This document shows positions 36,069 to 46,773 of a stretch of DNA of 64,000 bases, piece after piece. Made by a program: the position numbers and the translations under genes. Below the pieces are notes generated by a model that saw nothing but the letters and a program-made list of their open reading frames with translations, was not told the origin of the DNA and searched no databases. The first letter of the stretch is position 1; every line of letters starts with the position of its first letter. The DNA comes from Candidatus Acinetobacter avistercoris (GTDB taxonomy: Bacteria > Pseudomonadota > Gammaproteobacteria > Pseudomonadales > Moraxellaceae). Where the stretch lies: assembly GCA_018883945.1 (NCBI GenBank), contig JAHLFF010000308.1:1-64000 (forward strand), in the 5' to 3' direction.

Positions 36069-39000
36069 ATGTTCCAAAGTGAAATTTCAAAACTCAATAT
36101 AAAACAACTTAAACAAAATGAAAAACGTTGGGTAGGGAGCTTAGCTGGCTCATCTGCTGCACTGTTATTTAAAGAAATTAGTTTAACCACAGATCGTTTA
36201 TTTGTTTTGGTTGCACGAAATAATCAACATTTGGGGCAGTTGGAAAGTGAACTTGATTTTTATGGCATAAGTCCGACTATTTTCCCAGATTGGGAAATTC
36301 TTCCATACGATCGATTGTCTCCCCATCAAGATATCGTTTCTGAGCGTTTATCAATATTATCAAATATGCCTAAATCAGGTGTGCTGCTGATTGCGAGTAC
36401 GACTTTAGCACAACGCGTGGCACCCACCTCATGGATTTTGGGTGAACATTTTGATATTAAAGTCGGGCAAAAATTTGATTTAGAACAGCAGAAAATGCGC
36501 TTGGTTCAGGCGGGATATCATCTGGTAGATACGGTTTATGACCATGGTGAGTTTGCGGTTCGTGGCAGTATTATGGATATTTATGCCTCTGGACAAGAGT
36601 CGCCAATTCGTATTGATTTATTTGATGATGAAATTGAAACTTTAAAGTTTTTTGATCCCGAAACGCAGCGCACCACGACAAAATTAGAATATTTCACTGT
36701 TTTGCCAGCCAAAGAATTTCCTTTAAAAGAAGCGCGAACAATTTTCAGAGATCGATATGCTGAAAGTTTTCCGACAGCAAATCCGAAAAAAAATCCGATT
36801 TATCAAGATGTCATGGAGGGTATTGCATCACCAGGCTTAGACTTCTATTTTCCATTATTCTTTAGTCATGATGCGATGCAAACGCAAAGTAGTATTACAT
36901 CATACTTACCAAGTAATGCTATTGTCATTACAGATAAGTATTTGGACGATGAGTTATCCAATTTTTGGAAAGAGGTTTACCGCCGCTTTGAAGATCGTAG
37001 ACATAACCAAGATCAGCCTCTATTGCCACCAGAAGAAATATTCTTTAATCAAAATCAAATCTATGAGCAATTGAATCAGTTCTCACGGATTGTTGTATCA
37101 CCAGATTCATTTGATGAAAAAGCAGGTGTAATCAACCTGCTTACTGAAAACCCACCACGACTTGCTGTAGATCCCAAGCATGAAAGACCATTTCATGTGG
37201 TTAAGGATTATATAGACCAAGCGAATCATCCTGTTTTATTGGTGGCTGAAAGCGCAGGACGACGTGAATCTTTAAGAGACTCTTTGCGTTCAAGTATGGG
37301 TGATATTCCTGTCGTTGAAAGTTTTGAGCAATTTATTCAGCAGCAATTTTCTGTCGCAATTACCAATGCACCTTTGGAGCGTGGTTTAGTCATTCAAAAT
37401 GCCTTAACGGTTATTTCAGAAAATCAACTTTATGAACATCGTGTAGTTCAACGACGCCGTAAACGTCAACAGGATGTCTCTGAAGAGTTTTTGGTTAGAA
37501 GTCTCACAGAGCTCAGCATGGGTGCACCTGTGGTGCATATCGATCATGGTGTTGGGCGTTATGCGGGTCTAGTTACACTCAGTATAGATGAACAAGATTA
37601 CGAATTCTTGCAACTGGATTATGCCGACGCAGCAAAAGTATATGTTCCTGTTACCAATTTGCATTTAATTAGTCGATATAGCGGTGGAGATCCTGATCTA
37701 GCGCCATTACATAAATTAGGTACAGATGCATGGAATAAAGCAAAACGTAAAGCATTAGAGCAAATCCATGATGTTGCAGCTGAACTTCTTCATATTCAGG
37801 CTCGACGTAAAGCAAAACCTGGCATCAGTTTTGAATTGGATCAAGTTTCTTATATGCAATTCGCTGGTGGTTTTGCGTATGAAGAAACACTGGATCAAGC
37901 CAATGCGATAGAAGCGACCTTGCATGATATGCAACTCGCAAAGCCGATGGATCGCTTGGTATGTGGTGATGTGGGTTTTGGTAAAACAGAAGTGGCAATG
38001 CGCGCAGCATTTCTTGCGGTTCAAAACAATAGACAAGTGGCGGTATTGGTTCCAACCACTTTGTTGGCACAGCAACATTTCGAGTCTTTTAAAGACCGAT
38101 TTGCAGATTGGCCTATTCGTATTGAAGTGCTTTCACGCTTTGGAAGTAACAAAGCACATCTCAAAGTCATTGAAGATTTAATCAATGGTAAAGTGGATAT
38201 CGTAATTGGTACGCATAAGATTCTGCAAGAAAATGTACAGTTTAAAAATTTAGGCTTAATGATCGTAGATGAAGAGCATCGCTTTGGTGTACGTGATAAA
38301 GAGCGGATCAAAGCCATGCGTGCTGATGTGGATATGTTAACGCTAACCGCGACACCTATTCCAAGAACGTTGAATATGGCATTTTCAGGCATGCGTGATC
38401 TTTCTATTATTGCTACGCCACCAGCTCGTCGTTTAGCTGTCAAAACGTTTGTAAATGAACAAACAGATGCCACTATGAAAGAAGCAATTTTGCGTGAATT
38501 GCTACGTGGTGGCCAAGTTTATCTTTTGCATAATGAAGTGGATAGCATCGAAAGAGCAGCGGAGAATATCCGTAACTTAGTACCTGAGGCACGTGTAGCT
38601 GTAGCACATGGACAAATGAGAGAGCGTGAACTTGAGCAAGTCATGCAGCAGTTTTATCATAAAGAACATAATGTTTTGGTGTGCTCGACGATTATTGAAA
38701 CGGGTATTGATGTTCCAAATGCCAATACCATTATTATCGAACGGGCTGATAAATTAGGTCTGGCACAATTACACCAACTCCGTGGCCGAGTAGGACGTTC
38801 GCATCATCAAGCGTATGCCTATTTAATGGTGCCTTCATTGAAAGCCTTAAAAGGCGATGCTGAAAAGCGTCTAGATGCAATTCAACGGGCTTCTAATCTC
38901 GGTGCAGGCTTTATATTGGCTACCGAAGACTTAGAAATTCGTGGCGCAGGTGAATTGTTAGGCGAGCAGCAAAGTGGTTCGATGCATGCCATTGGTTATA

Positions 39001-39530
39001 GCTTGTATATGGAAATGTTAGAAAAAGCGACCAAAGCCATTCAGCAAGGTAAAACACCAAACTTTGATGCACCTTTATCGCTGACTTCTGAGATCAATTT
39101 ACATATGCCTGCGCTCATACCCGATGACTATCTAGGGGATGTGCATCAGCGCTTATTATTTTATAAACGTATCAGTAATACCGATTCGCAAGAAAAACTC
39201 GATAATATTCGTATGGAGTTGATAGATCGTTTTGGCATTCCACCATTACAAGTGAAACAGCTATTTAGTGTGCATCAACTTCGTATTAAAGCAGAAAAGC
39301 TGGGGATTACTAAAATTGATCTGGGTGCGAATGGCGGTAATGTCGAATTCTCACCAGAAACGCCTGTGCAAGCCATCAGTATTATTCAGTTGATGCAAAA
39401 GCAGCCGACATATTACAAGATGGATGGCGGACAACGTTTAAAAGTCATGGTTATGCTTGAGGAAAATGCTAAACGCATTCAATTTGCTGATCAATTATTA
39501 CTAGAGCTTTTAAAAGGGATAAACGGCTAA
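36069..39530 (+). CDS. mfd: Transcription-repair coupling factor Mfd
   Basis: Mfd removes RNA polymerase stalled at DNA lesions and recruits UvrA. The protein has the UvrB-like N-terminal region (RLFVLVARNNQHLGQLESEL, LPYDRLSPHQDIVSERL). Then come the RNA polymerase-interacting domain (GAPVVHIDHGVGRYAGLVTL) and the RecG-like ATPase: CGDVGFGKTE, MIVDEEHRFG, LTATPIPRTLNM, RGRVGRSHH. A C-terminal regulatory domain follows. The frame extends to an ATG at 36042, but the ATG at 36069 (MFQSEISKLN) gives 1153 residues, a usual size. Neither has a strong ribosome binding site, so the start is provisional. Confidence 0.96.
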   Translation: MFQSEISKLNIKQLKQNEKRWVGSLAGSSAALLFKEISLTTDRLFVLVARNNQHLGQLESELDFYGISPTIFPDWEILPYDRLSPHQDIVSERLSILSNMPKSGVLLIASTTLAQRVAPTSWILGEHFDIKVGQKFDLEQQKMRLVQAGYHLVDTVYDHGEFAVRGSIMDIYASGQESPIRIDLFDDEIETLKFFDPETQRTTTKLEYFTVLPAKEFPLKEARTIFRDRYAESFPTANPKKNPIYQDVMEGIASPGLDFYFPLFFSHDAMQTQSSITSYLPSNAIVITDKYLDDELSNFWKEVYRRFEDRRHNQDQPLLPPEEIFFNQNQIYEQLNQFSRIVVSPDSFDEKAGVINLLTENPPRLAVDPKHERPFHVVKDYIDQANHPVLLVAESAGRRESLRDSLRSSMGDIPVVESFEQFIQQQFSVAITNAPLERGLVIQNALTVISENQLYEHRVVQRRRKRQQDVSEEFLVRSLTELSMGAPVVHIDHGVGRYAGLVTLSIDEQDYEFLQLDYADAAKVYVPVTNLHLISRYSGGDPDLAPLHKLGTDAWNKAKRKALEQIHDVAAELLHIQARRKAKPGISFELDQVSYMQFAGGFAYEETLDQANAIEATLHDMQLAKPMDRLVCGDVGFGKTEVAMRAAFLAVQNNRQVAVLVPTTLLAQQHFESFKDRFADWPIRIEVLSRFGSNKAHLKVIEDLINGKVDIVIGTHKILQENVQFKNLGLMIVDEEHRFGVRDKERIKAMRADVDMLTLTATPIPRTLNMAFSGMRDLSIIATPPARRLAVKTFVNEQTDATMKEAILRELLRGGQVYLLHNEVDSIERAAENIRNLVPEARVAVAHGQMRERELEQVMQQFYHKEHNVLVCSTIIETGIDVPNANTIIIERADKLGLAQLHQLRGRVGRSHHQAYAYLMVPSLKALKGDAEKRLDAIQRASNLGAGFILATEDLEIRGAGELLGEQQSGSMHAIGYSLYMEMLEKATKAIQQGKTPNFDAPLSLTSEINLHMPALIPDDYLGDVHQRLLFYKRISNTDSQEKLDNIRMELIDRFGIPPLQVKQLFSVHQLRIKAEKLGITKIDLGANGGNVEFSPETPVQAISIIQLMQKQPTYYKMDGGQRLKVMVMLEENAKRIQFADQLLLELLKGING

Positions 39531-39758
39531 AACTAACGCATCTTAGGATGAGTTTGTTCTAAATTAAGCCTTTTAAATGTGTGATTAAAATATACAGATA
39601 AAGGCTTGATTTATTTATGTGAAAGATTAAAGTGTTTGTCAGATACAAATCTTTTTTTTGCATTTATTTTGTGTCAAAACATAATACTAATAATATTCAG
39701 GCTAAAACCGATGTGTTAGTATTGCTCATCCATTTAATTTTGTGTCATTTATAAATAT

Positions 39759-40196
39759 ATGTTTAGTTTGCATCCACAACTTGCTCAAGATAGTTTCTTT
39801 GTCGGCGACTTTCCGCTTTCTACATGTCGTTTGATGAATGATATGCAATTTCCTTGGTTAATTTTGGTTCCTCGTGTACCAGGTGTGACTGAATTATATG
39901 AACTTAGTCAGGCTGATCAAGAGCAATTTTTGAGAGAGTCTAGTTGGTTGTCGAGTCAATTGGCGCGTGTATTTCGTGCGGATAAAATGAATGTTGCAGC
40001 TTTGGGTAACATGGTTCCTCAATTGCATTTTCACCATGTTGTTCGTTACCAAAATGATTTGGCTTGGCCGAAACCAGTTTGGGGTGCAGCACCTGCAATT
40101 CCATATAGTAGTGATGTTTTAGCGCATATGCGTCAAACGTTGATGCTTGCATTGCGTGGTCAAGGCGATATGCCATTCGACTGGCGCATGGATTAA
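39759..40196 (+). CDS. HIT-family nucleotide-binding protein
   Basis: 145 residues with the histidine triad motif QLHFHHVVRY (HxHxH) preceded by NVAALGNMVPQ, placing it in the HIT superfamily of nucleotide hydrolases and transferases. Such proteins split AMP-linked compounds. The substrate is unknown. It ends 54 bases before an adenylate cyclase gene reading the same way, so the pair may share a transcript; whether the HIT protein acts in nucleotide turnover linked to cAMP is speculation. Confidence 0.85.
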   Translation: MFSLHPQLAQDSFFVGDFPLSTCRLMNDMQFPWLILVPRVPGVTELYELSQADQEQFLRESSWLSSQLARVFRADKMNVAALGNMVPQLHFHHVVRYQNDLAWPKPVWGAAPAIPYSSDVLAHMRQTLMLALRGQGDMPFDWRMD

Positions 40197-40250
40197 ACTG
40201 GAAATAGACAGGAAACATTATAAAAACAGTGTGAGTTGAGGTAATAGCAA

Positions 40251-41684
40251 TTGCCATTCGAAAAATTATTGGATAAAGAGCCACAGCAATTTGAAGCACT
40301 TCAACGGATTGTTGGGTACATCATGATTTCTGTATTGGTAACGATCTATTACTTTACTTCTCCACATTCAAATTATCAGCTGTTTTTCCCATCATTTATA
40401 CTTATTATAATATTGTTTTTGCCTCGTATTTCGCACATTGTGCAATACAGATTTGGTAGTAAAGCGCGGCGTTATTCATTTTTTCTGATTGATGTTCTAG
40501 TCGTTTCAACAGCTCTAGCTGCAACACATTTAAATTTATTGTTAAGCATCATATTCTTATTTGGATTGGTCTATGCTGTAATTAATAATAAAATTTCAAT
40601 GATGATTAGTTCTGTTTCAGTTCTATTGGCGATTGTTGTTTTCTATTTAAACACGATTTTTATATTCGGTTTTGATGACCATTTTGAATCGACTTCTCCT
40701 GAACTGACTGTTGTTTCCTGCCTATTTGCTTTTATTTTTGTTAATTTTGCCAATTATTATCAAAGTAACCGAGTCAAACGTTTAGACGTTCAAAGGCAGA
40801 CTTATTTTAAAGAAATGAATCGCTATATTGAGTTGTCTAACCAATTAAGTCGTTATGCGCCTATACAATTGTGGCAATCGATTATGCGCGGTGAAACAGA
40901 AGCGAAATTAGAATATAAAAGAAAAAAAATAACGATTTTCTTTTCAGATATTCAGGGCTTTACTGAGTTATCAGAAAAATTAATTCCAGATGACTTGGCT
41001 TTTGTACTGAACGACTATCTTAGTCATATGACTGAAATAGCGAAGCAGTATGGCGGTACGATCGATAAGTTTATGGGTGATGCGATTCTCATTTTTTTTG
41101 GCGATCCGAATTCGGAGGGTGTTGAGAAAGATGCAGATAATTGTATAAAAATGGCCATGGCAATGCGCCAGCAGATGAAATTTTTGCGCGAACGTTGGGT
41201 GAAAATGGGTTATCCAGCGCTACATGTCCGTATGGGTGTCAGTACGGGGTATTGTCACGTGGGTAATTACGGGGCTATACATCGTATGGCTTATACAATT
41301 GTCGGCCGTGATGCGAACTTGGCTGCACGATTACAGAGTGCAGCAGAAATAGATGAAATTTTGATTTCAGATGAAACGTATAAATTAATCAAAAATAATT
41401 ATTTATGTACACCGCAAGCACCGATTGAATTGAAGGGAATTCAAGGTGAGATTAAAAGTTGGCAAGTCATGGAGCGTTATGACTCTAAAAAGTTTAATCA
41501 GCAATGGTTTGATTATGATTATAAAGGCTTCCAATTGGTGTTAAATCTTGAAGAGGTTCAGAATTATGAATATTCTGAATTGGTCGGTGTATTAGAAAAA
41601 ATGATCGAAAGAATTAATATTCAGCAGAAACTCACCAACAATGCGGGTGTGGTTAAGCTTAATTTAGAAGATGAAATTAAATAA
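40251..41684 (+). CDS. Membrane-anchored class III adenylate/guanylate cyclase
   Basis: 477 residues starting at a TTG. The first ~180 residues hold about six membrane helices; the C-terminal half (about 200-400) is a class III cyclase domain. Metal-site aspartates are visible in FFSDIQGFTEL and GDAILIFFGDP, followed by VRMGVSTGYCHVGNYGAIHRM and GRDANLAARLQ. Such enzymes make cAMP, a global signal in Acinetobacter. GAGG precedes the TTG. It follows the HIT gene and ends in a bidirectional terminator shared with fdx. Confidence 0.87.
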   Translation: MPFEKLLDKEPQQFEALQRIVGYIMISVLVTIYYFTSPHSNYQLFFPSFILIIILFLPRISHIVQYRFGSKARRYSFFLIDVLVVSTALAATHLNLLLSIIFLFGLVYAVINNKISMMISSVSVLLAIVVFYLNTIFIFGFDDHFESTSPELTVVSCLFAFIFVNFANYYQSNRVKRLDVQRQTYFKEMNRYIELSNQLSRYAPIQLWQSIMRGETEAKLEYKRKKITIFFSDIQGFTELSEKLIPDDLAFVLNDYLSHMTEIAKQYGGTIDKFMGDAILIFFGDPNSEGVEKDADNCIKMAMAMRQQMKFLRERWVKMGYPALHVRMGVSTGYCHVGNYGAIHRMAYTIVGRDANLAARLQSAAEIDEILISDETYKLIKNNYLCTPQAPIELKGIQGEIKSWQVMERYDSKKFNQQWFDYDYKGFQLVLNLEEVQNYEYSELVGVLEKMIERINIQQKLTNNAGVVKLNLEDEIK

Positions 41685-41793
41685 TCTGAATGTTTAAAAA
41701 CTTATTTTCTAGTTCTAATCTAAGAATTTTATTTAACTAATTTATAGAGCAATCATTTATTTAAAAGGCTAAATTCATTGGATTAGACATAAT

Positions 41794-41822
41794 AAAAAAG
41801 GTCACATGAAGTGACCTTTTTT
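41794..41822 (+). terminator. Bidirectional terminator between the cyclase gene and fdx
   Basis: GGTCAC and GTGACC around ATGAA, flanked by A6 and T6, about 110 bases past the cyclase stop and 17 bases past the fdx stop on the other strand. Confidence 0.88.
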
Positions 41823-41838
41823 GAATATTCAAAAAGTT

Positions 41839-42177
41839 TTAGTGGTTTTCTGAAGCATGGTTAATCGTGTACTTTGGAATTTCTACGATTAAATCATCAT
41901 TTTCAATTTTCACCTGGCAAGAGAGACGTGAGTCTGGCTCTAAACCCCAAGCTCGATCGAGCAAATCTGCTTCAACATCATTCATTTCTTCAAGTGCATC
42001 AAAACCTTTACGTACAACAACATGACATGTTGTACATGCAGCGGACATATCACAAGCGTGTTCGATTTTAATGCCGTTATCTAAAAGGCTTTGGCAAAGA
42101 TTGGCACTTTGCTCAACTTCAAACTCAGCACCTTCAGGGCAAATTTGCGCATGTGGAAGAACTTTAATACGTGGCAT
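41839..42177 (-). CDS. fdx: ISC-type [2Fe-2S] ferredoxin
   Basis: 112 residues. The cluster ligands are Cys42, Cys48 and Cys51 in ACDMSAACTTC, and Cys87 in LSCQ. It donates electrons for cluster assembly on IscU. It is the last gene of the isc-hsc cluster, 15 bases after hscA, and its transcript ends at the shared terminator. Length and motif spacing match the adrenodoxin-like ISC ferredoxins rather than plant-type ferredoxins. Confidence 0.95.
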   Translation of the reverse strand: MPRIKVLPHAQICPEGAEFEVEQSANLCQSLLDNGIKIEHACDMSAACTTCHVVVRKGFDALEEMNDVEADLLDRAWGLEPDSRLSCQVKIENDDLIVEIPKYTINHASENH

Positions 42178-42192
42178 ATCATTACCTATTCT

Positions 42193-44052
42193 TTAGTTTG
42201 AGTTTGACCAATCGTCAAGCTTAGTACCTTTAAGTGCATGGTCAATATGTTGATTCATGCGTTTTGCTGCAAATTCATCACTATGGCTTTTGAGTACTTC
42301 AATTGCTTTCTCAATCAGATCGATATCATCGGTCTGCAAAGTATTTTGAAGAGCAACCTTAGCGATATTTAAATCTTTAAGCTCAATCTCAGTTAACAAG
42401 GTCGCATCGACTTTAAGCGCTTGTTCTAGTGCCTCAAGTTCACGTTGCGCTTCAACTTTAGTTTCTTGAAGATGACGCAGCGCTTTGTCTTCTGCTGCAA
42501 ATTTAAAGCCATCGACGAGTAAACGTTCCATATCTGTATCAGACAAACCATAAGAAGGTTTAATGTCAATTTGAGCTGAAACATTGGACGTGGTTTCGCG
42601 CGCAGAAACAGCAAGTAAGCCATCTGCATCGACTTGATAAGTCACTTCAATACGTGCTTGACCAGCAGTCATTGGTGGAATGCCACGCAGTACAAAACGA
42701 CCCAAACTACGGCAATGTTCAACCAAATCACGTTCACCTTGAACGACATGAATCAACATGGCAGTTTGACCATCTTGATACGTCGTAAATTCTTGGCGTC
42801 GCGCAACAGGAATTGCGGTATTACGTGAGATTAAGCGTTCAACCAAACCGCCCATGGTCTCAATACCGAGTGACAAAGGCGTAACATCGAGTAGCAGAGA
42901 TCCATCAGTACTATTACCAATCAATTGATTTGCGGTAATGGCCGCGCCAATAGTAACGACTTCATCTGGATTAATCGTGCATAAAGGTTCTTGACTGAAC
43001 ACTTCCGCAACTGCATTTTTCACCGCATAAGAGCGGGTAGAGCCACCGACCAATACAACACTTTGAATGTCGCTCAATTCTAATTTTGCATCACGTAATA
43101 CACGTTTACAAACGCTGATGGTTTTATCTAAAGCAACTTTAATAATGTCTTCAAATACTGGGCGCGTTAGTGTAAGGCTATGCTCTAATAATTTGAGTTG
43201 AACAGTATCTTGTTCAGACAATGCTTCTTTTGCTTTACGCGCAGAAACCATGAAATGTGCAAACTCAGCATCATCTAGGGTTTCAATATTGAGCTGTTTC
43301 TTCGCCCATTTCACGATAAGACGATCTAAGTCATCACCACCTAGTGCGGTATGACCACCTGTGGCTAAAACTTCAAATACACCTTGGGTAAAACGTAAGA
43401 TCGAAACGTCAAAAGTTCCACCACCTAAGTCGTAAATCACATAATTACGATCATTTTCTAAGTTAGAGACTTGATCCAAACCATAAGCAACCGCTGCTGC
43501 TGTAGGTTCATTGAGTAAACGTAAAACATTTAACCCAGCGAGTTCTGCTGCATCACGCGTTGCTTGGCGTTGTGCTTCGTCAAAATAGGCAGGGACTGTA
43601 ATAACAGCACCATTAATTGGATTCTTTAAGCTGGCTTCTGCACGTTCTTTTAACTGCATTAACAGTTCAGCAGAAATTTCGACAGGAGTTTTACGACCTT
43701 GTGCAGTTTCAAATGCAGGCATTTGATGATCTTCGCCCACTAAAGCATACGGGTGTTGAAACTTAATATCTGCTTTAGAGCGCCCCATAAAACGTTTAAT
43801 GGAGACAATCGTATTTTTTGGATCAGTTGTTATAAATGGGCTGGCGTCATAGCCAAATTGCGTGTCTTGTTGAGCATAATGTATAACTGAAGGAAGTAAC
43901 ACACGACCTTGTTCGTCATTGAGTACTTTAGTTTTGCCCGAAAGTACAGTTGCCACAAGTGAATGAGTGGTGCCTAAATCAATGCCGATCGCAATACGAT
44001 GTTCATGTGGCGCACTTGATTGTCCAGGTTCTGCAATTTGCAAGAGTGCCAT
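42193..44052 (-). CDS. hscA: Fe-S cluster assembly chaperone HscA
   Basis: A 619-residue Hsp70 specialised for IscU, releasing the assembled cluster with ATP. The ATPase domain has [30 protein letters not shown] and [17 protein letters not shown] segments; the substrate-binding domain follows with [14 protein letters not shown]. HscA lacks the acidic C-terminal tail seen in DnaK, as here. It follows hscB by 37 bases and precedes fdx by 15. Confidence 0.96.
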   Translation of the reverse strand: MALLQIAEPGQSSAPHEHRIAIGIDLGTTHSLVATVLSGKTKVLNDEQGRVLLPSVIHYAQQDTQFGYDASPFITTDPKNTIVSIKRFMGRSKADIKFQHPYALVGEDHQMPAFETAQGRKTPVEISAELLMQLKERAEASLKNPINGAVITVPAYFDEAQRQATRDAAELAGLNVLRLLNEPTAAAVAYGLDQVSNLENDRNYVIYDLGGGTFDVSILRFTQGVFEVLATGGHTALGGDDLDRLIVKWAKKQLNIETLDDAEFAHFMVSARKAKEALSEQDTVQLKLLEHSLTLTRPVFEDIIKVALDKTISVCKRVLRDAKLELSDIQSVVLVGGSTRSYAVKNAVAEVFSQEPLCTINPDEVVTIGAAITANQLIGNSTDGSLLLDVTPLSLGIETMGGLVERLISRNTAIPVARRQEFTTYQDGQTAMLIHVVQGERDLVEHCRSLGRFVLRGIPPMTAGQARIEVTYQVDADGLLAVSARETTSNVSAQIDIKPSYGLSDTDMERLLVDGFKFAAEDKALRHLQETKVEAQRELEALEQALKVDATLLTEIELKDLNIAKVALQNTLQTDDIDLIEKAIEVLKSHSDEFAAKRMNQHIDHALKGTKLDDWSNSN

Positions 44053-44089
44053 GTGTTAAGTCCCTTGAAAATAAGTCAAAAAAGTAAAA

Positions 44090-44605
44090 TTAGAATTCAT
44101 CATCTAAATCGAAATCTTCATCATCTAAAATACGATCTTCAGCTTTTAAGATATCGTTCATCACTTTAACGAAGAAACGTAATTTACGAACCGTATCACG
44201 TGATTCTGGCCAGTCTTCAGCGTCGAAATCAATTTTGAATTCGCGAACTAAGCCATCAATCCACTGTTGCACTTCGCGCTTAAGTGATTGCAATTGTTCT
44301 GTTTCAACAGCTTCATCCAATTGCTCACGGATTTCTAAAGCAGATTGTAAAAACTCGAAGTCACTGATCGATTGATCTAAATGATGATCTTGTTTTTTGA
44401 GTGCCAACAAATAGCCTGCGCGACTGTCAACATTTGATAAAACCTTAAATGCTTGATTAATTTCACTCGATTTAATCAATGCTTGGTTTTTATCTTCTGC
44501 TTTGTCAGGATGATATTGTTGCTGCAATTTTAAAAAATTAGTTTTTAAAATTGCTAAATCAATATCGAGTGCTGCAGGTAGATTGAACAACTCAAAATGA
44601 TTCAT
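44090..44605 (-). CDS. hscB: Fe-S assembly co-chaperone HscB
   Basis: A 171-residue J-domain protein that brings IscU to HscA. The HPD motif is in QQYHPDKAEDKNQ near residue 36. The C-terminal three-helix bundle (about 90-171) binds IscU; its end is very acidic (DEDFDLDDEF). It follows iscA after a 100-base gap containing a strong hairpin, and precedes hscA by 37 bases. Confidence 0.94.
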   Translation of the reverse strand: MNHFELFNLPAALDIDLAILKTNFLKLQQQYHPDKAEDKNQALIKSSEINQAFKVLSNVDSRAGYLLALKKQDHHLDQSISDFEFLQSALEIREQLDEAVETEQLQSLKREVQQWIDGLVREFKIDFDAEDWPESRDTVRKLRFFVKVMNDILKAEDRILDDEDFDLDDEF

Positions 44606-44657
44606 TGGGAGAAAATTCCAAGATAGTGATGCAGTAAAACAAAGAGGGTTTATAAAA

Positions 44658-44690
44658 TTAAAACAGTGTTGGACACTGTTTTAATTGGGA
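44658..44690 (-). terminator. Hairpin between iscA and hscB, attenuator or terminator
   Basis: A perfect 12-bp inverted repeat, TTAAAACAGTGT (44658-44669) and ACACTGTTTTAA (44673-44684), with a 3-base loop. U-rich sequence follows on the minus strand. It lies 25 bases after the iscA stop and could reduce read-through into hscBA-fdx. Confidence 0.65.
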
Positions 44691-44708
44691 AACGTAAAGC
44701 GGGGTAGA

Positions 44709-45029
44709 TTATATCGTGAACGATTCACCACAACCACATTCGCCTTTTTTGTTTGGGTTATTAAACTCAAAGCCTTCGTTCAAACCATTTTTCACGTAAT
44801 CCATCTCCATACCTTCAAGATAGACTAGGCTTTTAGGATCAACAAAAACCTTTACACCAAACTGTTCAAATACTTGATCGTGTGTATCGATTTCATCTAC
44901 AAATTCGAGTACATAGGCCAAGCCTGAACATCCAGAAGTTTTCACACCAACGCGAATGCCTTCACCCTTACCGCGACTCAGTAAATAATTGCTGATGTGG
45001 GTTGCAGCACCTTCAGTTAAATTGATCAT
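44709..45029 (-). CDS. iscA: Iron-sulfur cluster assembly protein IscA
   Basis: An A-type carrier for Fe-S clusters. The three conserved cysteines are Cys34 in [13 protein letters not shown], and Cys98 and Cys100 in GECGCGES. The frame can be extended to a TTG at 45044, but the ATG at 45029 ([11 protein letters not shown]) has TGGAG at the right spacing and is the normal N-terminus. It is 35 bases after iscU. Confidence 0.95.
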   Translation of the reverse strand: MINLTEGAATHISNYLLSRGKGEGIRVGVKTSGCSGLAYVLEFVDEIDTHDQVFEQFGVKVFVDPKSLVYLEGMEMDYVKNGLNEGFEFNNPNKKGECGCGESFTI

Positions 45030-45063
45030 GAAAACTCCATTCAATTATCAATAAAAGCAGTAA

Positions 45064-45450
45064 TTAAACAGTCGCTTTTTTACTACGGTAATCTTCTACA
45101 GCTGCTTTAATCGCATCTTCTGCAAGTACTGAACAGTGTACTTTCACAGGAGGAAGCGCAAGCTCAGTTGCAATATCAATGTTCTTAATAGCTTGTGCTT
45201 GATCTAAGGTTTTACCTTTTAACCATTCAGTCACCAAAGAACTTGATGCAATTGCAGAGCCGCAACCGTAAGTTTTGAAGCGTGCTTCTTCAATAATACC
45301 GTTATCATCGACTTGAATTTGTAGACGCATAACGTCACCACAAGCCGGTGCACCGACCATACCTGTACCCACATTTTCAGCATTTTTATCTAAAACGCCA
45401 ACATTACGAGGGTTTTCGTAATGATCAATTACTTTTTCGCTATAAGCCAT
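45064..45450 (-). CDS. iscU: Fe-S cluster scaffold protein IscU
   Basis: A 128-residue scaffold on which IscS and ferredoxin build the cluster. The ligands have their E. coli positions: Cys37 in APACGDV with Asp39, Cys63 in YGCGSAIASS, and Cys106 in VHCSVLAEDA. The HscA-binding motif LPPVK is at 99-103. It follows iscS by about 104 bases. Confidence 0.97.
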   Translation of the reverse strand: MAYSEKVIDHYENPRNVGVLDKNAENVGTGMVGAPACGDVMRLQIQVDDNGIIEEARFKTYGCGSAIASSSLVTEWLKGKTLDQAQAIKNIDIATELALPPVKVHCSVLAEDAIKAAVEDYRSKKATV

Positions 45451-45554
45451 GATGCGTCTCCAAAACTCGGGGTCTGCCTGATAATATTAATATGGAGACA
45501 TTTTATTAAAAATCAATGAGAATTCAATAAAATGCTCCAGTGTTTTGTACCGTA

Positions 45555-46772
45555 TTAGTGTTCAGTCCATTCAACTTTAGATAAGTCGATGCCTTCTTTG
45601 AACATATCCCAAAGCGGTGAAAGATCACGTAGCTTTTGTACTGCTGTTTTAGTGACTTCAATTACGTGATCGATATCTTCTTCAGTCGTGTAAGTACCAA
45701 AGCTGAAACGAATTGAACTGTGTGCAAGTTCGTCAGAAAGACCCAATGCACGAAGTACGTAAGACGGCTCTAAGGTTGCAGATGTACATGCAGAACCTGA
45801 AGATACTGCAGCATCTTTCAAGGCCATCATCAACGATTCACCTTCGACAAAGTTGAAACTCACGTTTAAGTAGTTTGCAACGTTTTGTGTTGGATGGCCG
45901 TTAAGGAAAACTTGTTCAAGGCCTTGAACGCCATTCCAAAGTTTGTCGCGAAGTGCGCGAATACGTTTTTGTTCAGACTCAAGATTCTTGCCAGCAATTT
46001 CAAATGCTTCGCCCATGCCCACAATTTGATGCGTAGCAAGGGTACCAGAACGCATACCACGTTCATGACCACCGCCATGCATTTGTGCTTTAAGACGAAC
46101 GCGAGGAGAGCGACGTACAAAGAGTGCGCCAATCCCTTTAGGACCATAAATTTTATGTGCTGAAAAGCTCATTAAATCAACTTTCATAACCGATAAGTCA
46201 ATTTCAACTTTGCCCGCAGCTTGCGCAGCATCTACATGGAAATATGTTTTGTTTGCACGCGTTAATTCACCAATCGCAGCAACATCAGTCACAGTACCAA
46301 TTTCGTTGTTAACCATCATGAGGGAAACAAGAATGGTGTCTGGACGAAGCGCAGCTTTAACCATGTCAGGTGTGATTAAACCTGTTTGTGGTTGTGGCTC
46401 TAAATAGGTAATTTCAAAGCCTTCTTGCTCTAATTCACGACAAGTATCTAAAATAGCTTTGTGTTCAATTTTACTGGTGATGATATGCTTGCCTTTAGAT
46501 GCATAAAACTGAGCAATACCTTTAAGTGCAAGGTTGTCAGATTCAGTAGCACCAGAAGTCCAAACAATTTCACGCGGATCTGCTTTGATCAGGTTTGCAA
46601 CTTGTTCACGCGCATATTCTGCTTTTTCTTCAGCTTGCCAACCATAAGCATGCGAACGAGATGCAGGATTACCAAAAGTACCATCAAAAGTAAGGCATTC
46701 CATCATGCGCTCTGCGACTTGTGGGTCTACAGGAGTTGTTGCTGCATAATCAAGATAAATAGGACGTTTCAT
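45555..46772 (-). CDS. iscS: Cysteine desulfurase IscS
   Basis: A 405-residue PLP enzyme that provides sulfur for Fe-S clusters, thiolated tRNA and other cofactors. It has the N-terminal [16 protein letters not shown] and the PLP-lysine segment [16 protein letters not shown]. The catalytic cysteine is in the mobile loop [17 protein letters not shown]. It follows iscR directly (one base apart). Confidence 0.97.
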   Translation of the reverse strand: MKRPIYLDYAATTPVDPQVAERMMECLTFDGTFGNPASRSHAYGWQAEEKAEYAREQVANLIKADPREIVWTSGATESDNLALKGIAQFYASKGKHIITSKIEHKAILDTCRELEQEGFEITYLEPQPQTGLITPDMVKAALRPDTILVSLMMVNNEIGTVTDVAAIGELTRANKTYFHVDAAQAAGKVEIDLSVMKVDLMSFSAHKIYGPKGIGALFVRRSPRVRLKAQMHGGGHERGMRSGTLATHQIVGMGEAFEIAGKNLESEQKRIRALRDKLWNGVQGLEQVFLNGHPTQNVANYLNVSFNFVEGESLMMALKDAAVSSGSACTSATLEPSYVLRALGLSDELAHSSIRFSFGTYTTEEDIDHVIEVTKTAVQKLRDLSPLWDMFKEGIDLSKVEWTEH

Positions 46773-46773
46773 G

